The notes: a model not told the origin generated them from the sequence alone. Positions 26,364-35,661 are shown, counted from the first letter of the stretch. The stretch is 64,000 nucleotides of DNA from PALSA-1004 sp046596405 (GCA_046596405.1 JBKJMN010000021.1:1-64000), one strand, 5' to 3'. Made by a program: numbers and translations.

Positions 26364-27851
26364 TCAAGATTCGGCGGCCCGGTTTATTAAATACTGCGTC
26401 AGCAGCGGCACCGGCCGTCCTGTGGCGCCCTTGGCAGCGCCCGATTTCCAAGCGACACCCGCGATGTCGAGGTGCGCCCATTTGAATTTTTTGGCAAAGC
26501 GCGCGAGAAAGCAGGCCGCCGTCACGCTGCCCGCCGGGCGGCCGCCGATATTGGCGAAGTCGGCAAAGTTGCTTTTAAGCTGCTCCTGATAATCGTCCCA
26601 CAGCGGCAGGTGCCACGCGCGGTCGCGGGCGGTTTGCCCCGCCGCGAGCAATTCCTCGGCGAGCGCATCGTCGTTCGCGAACAATCCGCTGGCGACATGG
26701 CCGAGCGCGATCACGCAGGCGCCGGTAAGCGTTGCGATATCGACGACCGCTCGGGGTTGAAACCGCTCCGCATAGGTCAGCGCATCGCACAATATGAGCC
26801 GGCCTTCGGCATCGGTGTTGAGGATCTCAATGGTTTGCCCCGACATGCTGGTGACGATGTCGCCGGGCTTGGTAGCCGACCCGCTGGGCATGTTTTCGGT
26901 GGCCGGTATGATCCCGATGACGTTGAGCGGCAGCTGCAGCTCGGCGACCGCGCGCAGCGTGCCGAGCACGCTGGCGGCGCCGCACATATCGTATTTCATC
27001 TCGTCCATTTCGGACGCCGGCTTGAGAGAGATGCCGCCCGTGTCGAAAGTGACGCCTTTACCGACGAGCGCGTAAGGCTTGTCGGCGCGTTTGCCGCCGT
27101 CGTACTTGAGCACGATCAACTTGGGCGGCTCGACGCTGCCGCGCGCGACCGACAGCAGCGACCCCATGCCGAGTTTTTCCATGTCTTTGCGCTCGAGCAC
27201 CTGCACGACCAGCTTGTGCTGTTTCGCGAGATCGCGCGCGGCGCCGGCGAGGTACGCGGGCGTGCAGACGTTACCCGGCAGATTGCCGAGGTCCTTGGCG
27301 AGCGTCATGCCGTGCGCTATAGCCGCGCCCTGACGCAGCCCGGCTTCCGCAGCGGCCAATTCGCCGCGCGCCTGAACGAGCAGCGTCAACTGGCGCACCC
27401 CGCGGGCAGGCTCGCTTTTGCTTTTCATGCGGTCGAAACGATACGTCGCGTCGGTTGCTGCGATGGCTGACTGCGCGGCGCGCCACGCGAGATCGCGCTG
27501 CTTGACGCCCGCCGACAGGCATAACACCGCTTCGGTCACGCCAGTCTGCTTGAGCGCGGCGATCGCCTTACCGACCACGTCGCGGAATTTCCCCTCGTCG
27601 AAGTCGCGTTCGCGGCCGAGCCCGATGAGCATGACGCGCGCCGCGGCCACGCGCGGCAATTGCTGCAGCATGAGCGTGGTGCCCGGCTTGCCTTCCATAT
27701 CACCGCGTTTGAGCGCCGCCGAGAGCTGGCCGCGCGCTGCGCGGTCGAGCGCCGCGCCGGCGGCCGTGAGCTTGCGCGGCTCGAACACGCCGACGATGAC
27801 GCAGCCGGCGCGGATGCGCTCCGGGCTGCCGCTTTTTATGCTAAATTCCAC
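26364..27851 (-). CDS. pepA: Leucyl aminopeptidase PepA
   Basis: A 495-aa M17 zinc aminopeptidase. I start at GTG 27851, since GGGAG lies 7 nt before it and MEFSIKSGS begins the family-typical sequence; the longer frame has no support. Metal and active-site motifs are seen: LVGKGVTFDTGGISLKP, MKYDMCGAASVLG and the signature NTDAEGRLILCDAL. It leads the pepA-holC-valS group and is divergent from lptF. Confidence 0.95.
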   Translation of the reverse strand: MEFSIKSGSPERIRAGCVIVGVFEPRKLTAAGAALDRAARGQLSAALKRGDMEGKPGTTLMLQQLPRVAAARVMLIGLGRERDFDEGKFRDVVGKAIAALKQTGVTEAVLCLSAGVKQRDLAWRAAQSAIAATDATYRFDRMKSKSEPARGVRQLTLLVQARGELAAAEAGLRQGAAIAHGMTLAKDLGNLPGNVCTPAYLAGAARDLAKQHKLVVQVLERKDMEKLGMGSLLSVARGSVEPPKLIVLKYDGGKRADKPYALVGKGVTFDTGGISLKPASEMDEMKYDMCGAASVLGTLRAVAELQLPLNVIGIIPATENMPSGSATKPGDIVTSMSGQTIEILNTDAEGRLILCDALTYAERFQPRAVVDIATLTGACVIALGHVASGLFANDDALAEELLAAGQTARDRAWHLPLWDDYQEQLKSNFADFANIGGRPAGSVTAACFLARFAKKFKWAHLDIAGVAWKSGAAKGATGRPVPLLTQYLINRAAES

Positions 27852-27943
27852 GCCGATCTCCCGAGGATAAGTGCTGCTGAAGTTGCCGCCAAGGCAATCG
27901 CTGATTATCTTCGCTATCCAGGCAAAAATCAAAGCGCCCACGC

Positions 27944-29026
27944 GTGAAAATATTTCATAATTCCCTGGTGCGCGAATGCGCGGGCACTGCGATCGCGACC
28001 TTCGTGGTGCTGCTCGGCATCACGATCACGACTCAGCTCGTGCGCTTTCTCGGGCTGGCCGCCGGCGGCTCGATCACGTTTACCGGCGTATTTGCGCTGC
28101 TCGCGCTCACCTCGTTCAACTATCTGCCGGTGCTCTTGTCGCTCACGCTGTTCATCGCGGTGCTGATGACTTTGTCGCGCGGCTACCGCGATTCGGAAAT
28201 GATTGTCTGGTTCGGCGCCGGATTGAGCCTCACGCGCTGGGTGCGGCCGGTCCTGTCGTTTGCGCTGCCGATTGTGATCCTGGTCGCGCTCTTGAGCTTT
28301 TTACTGTCGCCGTGGGCGATCACGAAAAGTGAAGAGTTCAGAACCTATATGGACAATCGCGATGACGCGTCGCAGGTGACCCCCGGCGTTTTCCGCGAAT
28401 CGAAACAAAACGAGCGGGTGTTTTTCGTCGAGAACGTCAACGAGGGCGAAAACATGGTCGCCAACGTTTTCGTGAGCTCCACGCAGCATCACAAGACAGG
28501 CGTGATGGTCGCAAAGCGTGGTTTTCTGCAGACGGCCGAGAACGGTGACCGCTTCCTCGTGCTGCTCAACGGACGGCGTTACGAAGGCACGCCTGGCACC
28601 ACGGATTACAAAATCAGCGAATTCGAGCGCTATGCGATGCGCATTGAGGCGCGCGACGCGAAGGCCTCGGCGCCGTCCGCCAAATCGCTGCCGACCGTGG
28701 CGCTGTTCAAGGACCCAACGCCGCTCAATCTGGGCGAACTCGCGTGGCGCATCGGCCTGCCATTGTCGGCGCTGATCCTGGCATTACTCGCGATCCCGCT
28801 GTCGTTCGTCAATCCGCGCGCGGGCCGGTCGCTGAATCTCGTCATGGCGATTCTGATTTACATGATCTACAACAACGTGATCAGCATCAGCCAGGCGTGG
28901 ATCGCGCAGCAGCGTTTGAGCCTGCTGCTCGGCGTGCTGGGCGTGCACGCGATCATGCTGGCATTGCTGCTGCTGCTGTTTGCGCGGCGCCTCACGCTTT
29001 TCTCGGCGGTGCGTTTCTTCAAATGA
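27944..29026 (+). CDS. lptF: LptF, LPS export permease
   Basis: A 360-aa inner-membrane protein (GTG start) of the LptB2FG transporter that extracts lipopolysaccharide for transport to the outer membrane. It has three N-terminal helices, a periplasmic beta-jellyroll (residues of about 130-260, NVNEGENMVANVFVSS) and three C-terminal helices (LPLSALILALLAIPLSFVNP). The stop overlaps the lptG start in ATGA, so the two are coupled. Confidence 0.93.
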   Translation: MKIFHNSLVRECAGTAIATFVVLLGITITTQLVRFLGLAAGGSITFTGVFALLALTSFNYLPVLLSLTLFIAVLMTLSRGYRDSEMIVWFGAGLSLTRWVRPVLSFALPIVILVALLSFLLSPWAITKSEEFRTYMDNRDDASQVTPGVFRESKQNERVFFVENVNEGENMVANVFVSSTQHHKTGVMVAKRGFLQTAENGDRFLVLLNGRRYEGTPGTTDYKISEFERYAMRIEARDAKASAPSAKSLPTVALFKDPTPLNLGELAWRIGLPLSALILALLAIPLSFVNPRAGRSLNLVMAILIYMIYNNVISISQAWIAQQRLSLLLGVLGVHAIMLALLLLLFARRLTLFSAVRFFK

Positions 29027-30096
29027 AAATTATCAAGCGCTATCTGTCGGCCGAGATCACGACGTCGACTTCGCTCGTGTTCGCAGCCCTGCTGATGCTG
29101 CTCGCACTGTTCGACCTGATTCACGAATTGGGCGAGCTTGGCAAGGGCAGTTACCGGCTGATGCATATCTTTGCCTACGTGCTGTTGAGCGTGCCGGGCC
29201 ATGTATACGAGCTTTTTCCGGTGGCAGCGCTGATCGGAACGCTCTTTGCGATAGCGCAACTCGTCGCCAATTCCGAATACACCGTGATGCGCGTTTCGGG
29301 CGTATCGATCCCGCGCATGGCTTTGACGCTGGTCGAGGTCGGCCTGCTCTTTTCAGTGCTGACTTTTGTGATCGGCGAATTTATCGCGCCGCCGGCGGAG
29401 CAGTTCGCGCAGCAGCTGCGGGCGAAGGCGATCACCGGCGTGATCGCGCAGGAGTTTCGCTCCGGGCTGTGGGTCAAGGATGACCGCAATTTCGTCAACG
29501 TCGCGCAAGTGTTGCCGGAGTCGGTGCTGGTGGGGATCAGGATTTACGAGTTCGACGCCGATCACCGGCTGCGTCGCATCAGCCTGGCGCAACGCGCCGA
29601 ATACCAGCAAAACAACCAATGGCGTCTGCGCGACGTGGAACAGACGAATTTCGACGACACTTCAACCACTGTCAGCCGCATGGCCGAGGCCGAATGGCGG
29701 TCGGTGCTCGAGCCCGGATTGCTGAGCGTGCTGCTGCTGGTGCCGGAGCAGATGTCGGCGTGGGCACTTCATTCGTACGTGCAGCATTTGCGCGAGAACA
29801 ATCAGCAGACCTCGCGCCATGAGATCGCGTTCTGGAACAAGCTGATCTACCCGTTCGCTGTACTCGTGATGATGGTGCTCGCGCTGCCGTTCGCGTATTA
29901 CCAGCAGCGCGCCGGCGGGGTCGGCGGCAAAGTGTTTGCCGGGATCATGCTCGGCATAGGTTTCTGGATGCTCGGGCGCCTGTTCACGTTCCTGGGCCTG
30001 CTGCGCGACTGGCCGCCGTTCTGGAGCGCGATTCTGCCGACGCTGATGTTCCTGAGCCTTGCCATGGTGATGATGTGGTGGGGCGAGCGAAGGTAA
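29023..30096 (+). CDS. lptG: LptG, LPS export permease
   Basis: A 357-aa partner of LptF. The start ATG 29023 is set by the overlap with lptF; the longer frame is inside lptF. It has MKIIKRYLSAEITTSTSLVF, the conserved periplasmic-turn ELFPVAALIGTLFAIAQLV, EYTVMRVSG, and C-terminal MVLALPFAYYQQRAGGVGGK. Membrane topology is the same as LptF. It converges on the RDD gene. Confidence 0.93.
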   Translation: MKIIKRYLSAEITTSTSLVFAALLMLLALFDLIHELGELGKGSYRLMHIFAYVLLSVPGHVYELFPVAALIGTLFAIAQLVANSEYTVMRVSGVSIPRMALTLVEVGLLFSVLTFVIGEFIAPPAEQFAQQLRAKAITGVIAQEFRSGLWVKDDRNFVNVAQVLPESVLVGIRIYEFDADHRLRRISLAQRAEYQQNNQWRLRDVEQTNFDDTSTTVSRMAEAEWRSVLEPGLLSVLLLVPEQMSAWALHSYVQHLRENNQQTSRHEIAFWNKLIYPFAVLVMMVLALPFAYYQQRAGGVGGKVFAGIMLGIGFWMLGRLFTFLGLLRDWPPFWSAILPTLMFLSLAMVMMWWGERR

Positions 30097-30135
30097 GTAA
30101 GGCGAAAGGCTGAATAAATTCGGGGCCGGGCCGAT

Positions 30136-30561
30136 TCACCCTTCAACCTTGATAAGTCGCGTGCCGGCTAAGCGGTCGTGCAGAAATTGACCGTCGCGAT
30201 CTGCGAGGGCCCACCAGAATCCGCCGCCGGCTAAAGCCGTGCCGGCCAGCGCATACAGATAACGCAGCGCGGCCTGGCGTACGGACGGCGGGCCGCCAGC
30301 GCGTGCGGCCACGCGTATGCGCCACGTCTTCATCGGCAACGTTTGGCCGCCATGCGTCCAGCAGTAGATAAAATAGGCCGCGCCGACCGCCAGCAGATAA
30401 ACCTGAAAAAACGCACGCGCGAGCGTCGCGGGGAGCAGTAGTTCGAAGGCAAGGAACAACCAGCCGGCCGCAAATACGATTGCCGCGAGCAGCAGCACTT
30501 CATAGCACACGCTGCCGAGCCGTCGCGCAAGACTGGCGGCGGGCGCCGGAAGGTCCTTCAA
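30136..30561 (-). CDS. RDD-family membrane protein
   Basis: A 141-aa membrane protein with the RDD pattern: AASLARRLGSVCYEVLLLA near the start, then Thr-rich THGGQTLPMKTWRIRV, and DRDGQFLHDRLAGTRL at the end. The start is uncertain: the frame continues upstream into the DUF3106 gene, so I use TTG 30561, 17 bp after that gene's stop; no good ribosome site is visible. Function unknown. Confidence 0.75.
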   Translation of the reverse strand: MKDLPAPAASLARRLGSVCYEVLLLAAIVFAAGWLFLAFELLLPATLARAFFQVYLLAVGAAYFIYCWTHGGQTLPMKTWRIRVAARAGGPPSVRQAALRYLYALAGTALAGGGFWWALADRDGQFLHDRLAGTRLIKVEG

Positions 30562-30578
30562 AGGGATGGTGCGGCGGG

Positions 30579-31028
30579 TTACTGCGGTGCCGGCGCGGGG
30601 ATATCGCCTGCGGATTCCGGCTTGGCGGCGAGCGACTGCTGGTATTCCTGCCACTGCGCCTTGACCTGTTTGCGTTTTTCGGGCGGCAGCTTCTTGATGG
30701 TCTTGTAATTTTCCCGCGCCACCCGGCGCTGCTCTGGCGAGAGTGTCGCCCATTCCTTCATTTGCGCCTGGAGCCGTTGTTGTTGCTCCGGTTTCATTTT
30801 CGGATAGGCGTTGGCGACCTTGACCCATTTCGCGCGGCGCAATGTGTCGAGCTCCTTCCAGTCGTCCTTGAGCGGTTCGAGCACGCCTTGCTGCGAAGCC
30901 GTCAATTCGGACCAATCGGGCTTGGCCGGCTTGGGCTGAACGGCTGATTTGGGCTGGAGAGGGGCGGCGGCGCTGACCGGGGCGACGAGACTCAAGCCCA
31001 GAATTATTGCGACGAGCGCTTTAACCAT
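30579..31028 (-). CDS. DUF3106 secreted protein
   Basis: A 149-aa protein with a signal peptide (KALVAIILGLSLVAPVSA) and the DUF3106 pattern of Trp and basic helices: DDWKELDTLRRAKWVKVA, YPKMKPEQQQRLQAQMKEW, LSPEQRRVARENY. The function is unknown. It overlaps the DUF3619 gene by 25 bp; the sigma factor, DUF3619 and DUF3106 probably form one transcript, as often seen in betaproteobacteria. Confidence 0.88.
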   Translation of the reverse strand: MVKALVAIILGLSLVAPVSAAAPLQPKSAVQPKPAKPDWSELTASQQGVLEPLKDDWKELDTLRRAKWVKVANAYPKMKPEQQQRLQAQMKEWATLSPEQRRVARENYKTIKKLPPEKRKQVKAQWQEYQQSLAAKPESAGDIPAPAPQ

Positions 31029-31387
31029 GCTTCGAAATTGCTGTCGAGATAGGCGTTGATGGGTAAGTCGTCGGTCAGAAGGCTGGCGTCGATATCAGCG
31101 ATGTCATTGGCTTGCACAATGAACTGCCAGTAAGTGGCGCCGACCAGACTCAGCACAAGCAGGCCCAAGGCAAGGACATTGCGGCCGTTGAAGTAACGAT
31201 TGTGACTGACGCGAAACGCGATGTCTCCCGCCCAAGCCAGCCCGAACATCGGTTGCGGCGCTTCGCGGTATCGGTCGAGCGCCGCGTGACGCGCCGACTG
31301 CAATTGATAGGCCGTTCCCTGCCTGAGCGTGCCGAGCCCGGCATTGAGGTGGTGAACGATTTTGCCTGCCACTTCCTGTTCGTTCAT
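31004..31387 (-). CDS. DUF3619 single-pass membrane protein
   Basis: A 127-aa protein with one transmembrane helix (VLALGLLVLSLVGATYWQF), a cytoplasmic N-terminus (MNEQEVAGKIVHHLNAGL) and a short C-terminal tail ending DSNFEAWLKRSSQ. It overlaps the sigma factor stop by 4 bp, so it could act as a membrane anti-sigma factor. That role is inference from position and topology. Confidence 0.85.
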   Translation of the reverse strand: MNEQEVAGKIVHHLNAGLGTLRQGTAYQLQSARHAALDRYREAPQPMFGLAWAGDIAFRVSHNRYFNGRNVLALGLLVLSLVGATYWQFIVQANDIADIDASLLTDDLPINAYLDSNFEAWLKRSSQ

Positions 31388-31950
31388 AGCGAAACTCCCT
31401 TATCTTTCAGCAGGTCTGCCAAAGCATGCGTCGCCCGGGAGCAGTGAGTTTTCACGCTACCTTCCGAGCAACCCATGACTGCGGCGGCTTCTGCGACATC
31501 CAATTCCTCCCAATAACGCAGCAGGAAGGCTTGGCGTTGACGGTGCGGCAACTTTTGGAGTGCTTTTTCAATGATTTCAAGCGTTTGAGCCTGTTGTAGT
31601 TGATCCGATGGTGCGCCCTGCGGATTGGAGTTGGATTGCACCTCCAAAGTTTCCAGCGGATCGTGGTCGTCGCCATCGTCGGCGCCGCCGAGCGACGAGA
31701 TCTGCGTGGTCCACAGTGTGCGCACTTTCTGGCGCCGGAAGTAGTCGCGCAGTGTGTTCTGCAGGATGCGCTGGAACAACATCGGCAACTCGGTGATCGG
31801 GCGCGACGCGTATTTTTCCGACAGCTTCATCATCGCGTCCTGCACGGCATCAAGGGCGACCTGCTCGTCGCGTGCCGCGAAAAACGCCTGCTTGAATGCG
31901 CGCCGTTCGACTGCGGCTAGAAAATCGGCAAGTTCCTTGCGGGTGGCCAG
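31384..31950 (-). CDS. ECF-type RNA polymerase sigma factor, apparent CTG start
   Basis: A 188-aa product. The first in-frame ATG (31845) would delete part of region 2, while the upstream frame encodes ATRKELADFLAAVERRAFK and FFAARDEQVALDAVQDAMM, the expected start of this family. I therefore begin at CTG 31950, with GAGAGG 9 nt before it. Region 4 is clear: LPHRQRQAFLLRYWEELDVA and MGCSEGSVKTHCSRA. The following DUF3619 gene is a candidate regulator. The start codon is inferred, not proven. Confidence 0.85.
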   Translation of the reverse strand: MATRKELADFLAAVERRAFKQAFFAARDEQVALDAVQDAMMKLSEKYASRPITELPMLFQRILQNTLRDYFRRQKVRTLWTTQISSLGGADDGDDHDPLETLEVQSNSNPQGAPSDQLQQAQTLEIIEKALQKLPHRQRQAFLLRYWEELDVAEAAAVMGCSEGSVKTHCSRATHALADLLKDKGVSL

Positions 31951-32200
31951 TGGAGTCTGCCTCTCGTGATGCGCCCGGTGGTGCTGGGGCTTAACTTGTT
32001 ATGTTGATATTCGCATCTGACATGCAAGTCTATCTATGCGAACCCCCACGTGCCCGCTCTTGACGGCGTGGACGCGAGTGTCCGACCGTGCGCGCTGAAA
32101 TACCCGAAGCATCTTATCAAAACGCCCTGCCACTGCAAGTTGGGACCGGCCCTCGCTCGCTGAAGTCAGCGGTATCATACTGTTTAATCAGATATTTGGC

Positions 32201-32229
32201 TTGACCAATTAGCAGCGTAACGGTATCGT
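32201..32229 (+). promoter_or_regulatory. Probable sigma-70 promoter of ilvB
   Basis: TTGACC, a 17-bp spacer and TATCGT lie 41 bp before the ilvB start, with transcription expected near 32236. The 320-bp gap 31951-32270 also contains the divergent upstream region of the sigma-factor gene. I see no leucine- or valine-rich leader peptide in it. Confidence 0.5.
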
Positions 32230-32270
32230 TCTCGGTTCTGTGTTTTTCAGGGCTTCCACAAGGTTCAGCT

Positions 32271-33986
32271 ATGGAATTGAACGGCGCCGAGATTGTCGTG
32301 CGGTGTTTGCAGGAAGAAGGCGTCGATTACGTGTTCGGTTATCCGGGCGGCGCTGTTCTGCACCTGTACGACGAATTATTCAAGCAAAGCAAGGTTAAGC
32401 ACATCTTGGTCCGGCATGAACAGGGTGCTGTCCATGCGGCTGACGGCTATTCGCGCTCGACCGAAAAAATCGGCGTCGCACTTGTTACGTCCGGTCCCGG
32501 CGTCACCAACGCAATCACGGGCATCGCGACCGCATACATGGATTCCATCCCGCTGGTGATCATCACCGGACAGGTGCCGACCCACGCGATTGGCCAGGAC
32601 GCTTTTCAGGAGTGCGATACCGTGGGCATTACGCGCCCGTGCGTGAAGCACAACTTCCTGATCAAAGACGTGAAAGACATCGCGGCGACGATGAAGAAAG
32701 CTTTTTATATCGCGGGCACCGGCCGGCCGGGCCCGGTCGTCGTCGACATTCCGAAGGACATCACGCACCCTGCAAGCAAAGCGGAATTCGACTATCCGAA
32801 GTCGGTCAGCATGCGTTCATACAACCCGGTCGTCAAAGGGCATGGGGGCCAGATCAAGAAAGCGCTGCAATTATTGCTGCGCGCCAAGCGGCCGATGATC
32901 TACACGGGCGGGGGAGTCGTCCTGGGCAATGCTGCGCCGGAGCTTGCCCACCTTGTGCGGCTCCTGGGTTTTCCGTGCACCAACACGTTGATGGGGCTTG
33001 GCGGCTATCCCGCGAGCGACCGCCAGTTCGTCGGCATGCTCGGCATGCACGGCACATACGAAGCGAACATGGCGATGCAGCACTGTGATGTGCTGCTCGC
33101 GATCGGCGCCCGGTTCGACGACCGCGTCATCGGCAACCCCAAGCATTTCTTCGAAGAGCCGCGCACCATCATTCACATCGACGTCGATCCGTCGTCGATC
33201 TCCAAGCGCGTGAAGGTCGACGTGCCGATCGTCGGCAGCGTGCGGCCGGTGCTGCAGGAACTCACCAAGCAATTGCAGGCGTCGAAGGACAAGCCCGACG
33301 CGATCGCGCTCAAGGCATGGTGGAAGCAGGTTGACGTGTGGCGCGCCCGCGACTGCCTCAAATATACGCAGACCACCAAGATTATCAAGCCGCAGTTCGT
33401 GATCCAGAAGCTGCACGAGCTCACCAAAGGCGATGCGTTCGTGACCTCCGACGTCGGCCAGCACCAGATGTGGGCCGCGCAATTCTATAAATTCGACAAG
33501 CCGCGGCGTTGGATCAATTCAGGCGGGCTCGGCACGATGGGTTTCGGTCTGCCCGCGGCCATGGGTGTGCGGCTCGCGAACCCGAAAGCGACCGTCGCCT
33601 GCATCACCGGTGAAGGCAGCATCCAGATGTGCATCCAGGAGTTGTCGACCTGCAAGCAGTATCACCTGCCGATCAAGATCATCAACCTGAACAACCGTTA
33701 TCTCGGCATGGTGCGCCAGTGGCAGCAGGTCGATTATTCGAGCCGCTATTCCGAATCGTACATGGATGCGCTGCCGGATTTCGTCAAGCTCGCGGAAGCG
33801 TATGGCCACGTCGGCATGCTGATCAACAAGCCCGCCGATGTCGAGCCGGCGCTGAAAGAAGCGCTCAAACTGAAGGATCGCCTGGTATTCATGGACTTCA
33901 TCACCGATCAGACCGAGAACGTGTGGCCGATGGTGAAGGCAGGCAAAGGCCTGTCCGAGATGCTGCTCGGCTCGGAAGACCTTTAG
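32271..33986 (+). CDS. ilvB: Acetolactate synthase large subunit
   Basis: A 571-aa ThDP enzyme (also called ilvI type) that makes acetolactate or acetohydroxybutyrate for valine, leucine and isoleucine. The N-terminal pyrimidine domain has FGYPGGAVLHLYDEL with the catalytic Glu in RHEQGAVHAADGY. The FAD and central domain follow. The PP domain has ITGEGSIQMCIQEL and IINLNNRYLGMVRQWQ, which bind ThDP and Mg. It begins the ilvB-ilvH-ilvC unit; ilvH starts 12 bp later. Confidence 0.96.
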   Translation: MELNGAEIVVRCLQEEGVDYVFGYPGGAVLHLYDELFKQSKVKHILVRHEQGAVHAADGYSRSTEKIGVALVTSGPGVTNAITGIATAYMDSIPLVIITGQVPTHAIGQDAFQECDTVGITRPCVKHNFLIKDVKDIAATMKKAFYIAGTGRPGPVVVDIPKDITHPASKAEFDYPKSVSMRSYNPVVKGHGGQIKKALQLLLRAKRPMIYTGGGVVLGNAAPELAHLVRLLGFPCTNTLMGLGGYPASDRQFVGMLGMHGTYEANMAMQHCDVLLAIGARFDDRVIGNPKHFFEEPRTIIHIDVDPSSISKRVKVDVPIVGSVRPVLQELTKQLQASKDKPDAIALKAWWKQVDVWRARDCLKYTQTTKIIKPQFVIQKLHELTKGDAFVTSDVGQHQMWAAQFYKFDKPRRWINSGGLGTMGFGLPAAMGVRLANPKATVACITGEGSIQMCIQELSTCKQYHLPIKIINLNNRYLGMVRQWQQVDYSSRYSESYMDALPDFVKLAEAYGHVGMLINKPADVEPALKEALKLKDRLVFMDFITDQTENVWPMVKAGKGLSEMLLGSEDL

Positions 33987-33998
33987 GAGAGCGCGGCG

Positions 33999-34490
33999 AT
34001 GCGACATATCATTTCCGTGCTGCTTGAGAACGAATCCGGGGCGCTTTCGCGCGTGGTCGGCCTCTTTTCCGCGCGCGGCTATAACATCGAAACGCTGACC
34101 GTGGCGCCGACCGAAGACCTCACGCTGTCGCGCATGACCATCGTGACGACGGGCTCGGACGAAGTGATCGAGCAGATCAACAAGCAACTGAACAAACTGA
34201 TCGAGGTGGTGAAAGTCATCGACCTGTCCGACGGCGATCACATCGAACGCGAACTGATGCTCGTCAAAGTGCGGGCGGTCGGCAAGGACCGCGAAGAAAT
34301 GAAACGCATGGCGGACATCTTCCGCGGTCGCATCATCGACGTCACCGACAAGGATTACACGATCGAGCTTACCGGCACGGGCTCCAAGCTCGACGCGTTC
34401 TTGAGCGCGATCGATCGCACCGCGATCATGGAGACTGTGCGTACCGGCGCTTCCGGCATCGGTCGCGGCGACCGGATCTTACGAATCTAG
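33999..34490 (+). CDS. ilvH: Acetolactate synthase small (regulatory) subunit
   Basis: A 163-aa regulatory subunit with an N-terminal ACT domain (MRHIISVLLENESGALSRVV, GLFSARGYNIETLTVAPT), which binds valine for feedback control, and a C-terminal domain (VTDKDYTIELTGTGSKLDAFL). A good ribosome site AGGAGAG precedes it. Length is typical. Confidence 0.95.
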   Translation: MRHIISVLLENESGALSRVVGLFSARGYNIETLTVAPTEDLTLSRMTIVTTGSDEVIEQINKQLNKLIEVVKVIDLSDGDHIERELMLVKVRAVGKDREEMKRMADIFRGRIIDVTDKDYTIELTGTGSKLDAFLSAIDRTAIMETVRTGASGIGRGDRILRI

Positions 34491-34491
34491 T

Positions 34492-34538
34492 GAGCCGCCG
34501 GGAGCGGGAGGGGAGCAGTATCCCGGGCCCGGCGGCTC
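34492..34538 (+). promoter_or_regulatory. Strong stem-loop between ilvH and ilvC
   Basis: GAGCCGCCGGG at 34492-34502 pairs perfectly with CCCGGCGGCTC at 34528-34538 across a 25-nt loop. It is not followed by a run of T, so it may act as an mRNA-stabilising or processing element that sets ilvC expression rather than as a simple terminator. Confidence 0.6.
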
Positions 34539-34559
34539 TCGTTTGTCAAAGAGGAAACC

Positions 34560-35576
34560 ATGAAAGTCTATTACGATAAAGACGCCGACCTTTCCCTGAT
34601 CAAAGGCAAGAAGGTCACCATCGTCGGCTACGGCTCGCAAGGCCACGCGCATTCGCTCAACCTGCACGATTCGGGCGTCAAGGTAACGGTCGGGTTGCGG
34701 CGCGATGGAGCGTCGTGGAACAAGGCGAAAAAAGCCGGGCTCAACGTGAAAGAAGTCGCCGAAGCGATCAAGGGCGCCGATTTCGTGATGATGCTGATGC
34801 CGGATGAGCACATCGCCAAGGTCTATCGTGAAGACGTCGCGCCCAATGTAAAGAAAGGCGCGACGCTGGCGTTCGCGCATGGCTTCAACATCCATTACGG
34901 GCAGGTCGAACCGCGCGCGGATCTCGATGTCGTCATGGTGGCGCCCAAGGCACCGGGTCATACGGTGCGCGGCACGTACGCGCAGGGCGGTGGCGTGCCG
35001 ATGCTGATCGCGATCCACCAGAACCCGTCGAAAAAAGCGCGTGACATGGCGCTGTCGTACGCGGCGGCGATCGGGGGCGGCAAAGCGGGCGTGATCGAAA
35101 CGACCTTCAAGGAAGAGACCGAAACCGACCTCTTTGGCGAGCAGACGGTATTGTGCGGCGGGGCGACCGCGCTGGTGCAGGCGGGATTCGAGGTGCTGAC
35201 CGAGGCGGGTTACGCGCCCGAAATGGCGTACTTCGAGTGCCTGCACGAATTGAAGCTGATCGTCGATCTCATGTACGAGGGTGGCATCGCGAACATGCGC
35301 TACTCGATTTCGAACAATGCCGAGTACGGCGACTTCACGCGCGGACCCCGGATCATCACCGAGGAAACCAAGAACGAAATGCGCAAGATCCTGAAGGAAA
35401 TCCAGACCGGCGCCTACGCGCAGGAATTTCTGCTCGAGAACCAGACCGGCGCGACCAAGCTGAACGCGCTACGCCGGATCGGCCGCCAGCACCCGATCGA
35501 AATCGTCGGCGGCAAGCTGCGCGACATGATGCCCTGGATCAAGAAAAACAAGCTGGTCGATCAGAGCAAAAACTAG
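34560..35576 (+). CDS. ilvC: Ketol-acid reductoisomerase
   Basis: A 338-aa class I enzyme; NADPH-dependent isomeroreduction of acetolactate in branched-chain amino acid synthesis. The Rossmann motif GYGSQGHAHSLNLHDSG is near the start, GVIETTFKEETETDLFGEQ carries metal-binding acidic residues, and ECLHELKLIVDLMYEGG is in the C-terminal knotted domain. GAGGAAACC precedes the ATG. It is followed by a long stem-loop and the psd remnant. Confidence 0.97.
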   Translation: MKVYYDKDADLSLIKGKKVTIVGYGSQGHAHSLNLHDSGVKVTVGLRRDGASWNKAKKAGLNVKEVAEAIKGADFVMMLMPDEHIAKVYREDVAPNVKKGATLAFAHGFNIHYGQVEPRADLDVVMVAPKAPGHTVRGTYAQGGGVPMLIAIHQNPSKKARDMALSYAAAIGGGKAGVIETTFKEETETDLFGEQTVLCGGATALVQAGFEVLTEAGYAPEMAYFECLHELKLIVDLMYEGGIANMRYSISNNAEYGDFTRGPRIITEETKNEMRKILKEIQTGAYAQEFLLENQTGATKLNALRRIGRQHPIEIVGGKLRDMMPWIKKNKLVDQSKN

Positions 35577-35589
35577 GACTGCGGATCGA

Positions 35590-35638
35590 GATTGAGGATC
35601 GAGAGAAACCCCCGCCGCGGGTTCGCTCTTCCTCAATC
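35590..35638 (+). promoter_or_regulatory. Long stem-loop after ilvC
   Basis: GATTGAGGA (35590-35598) pairs with TCCTCAATC (35630-35638); inside, GAGA pairs with CTCT-type bases and AACCC with GGGTT. There is no T-run, so partial termination or RNA processing between ilvC and the lipid genes is more likely than a clean stop. Confidence 0.55.
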
Positions 35639-35661
35639 CCTAGGCCTCCACTCTCAAGCTC

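Noticed and set aside
24945..27470. Long plus-strand frames opposite valS and pepA (24945-25877 and 26472-27470)
   Set aside because: Both are mirror frames of well-supported minus-strand genes, with Arg/Ala/Gly-rich translations and no motifs.
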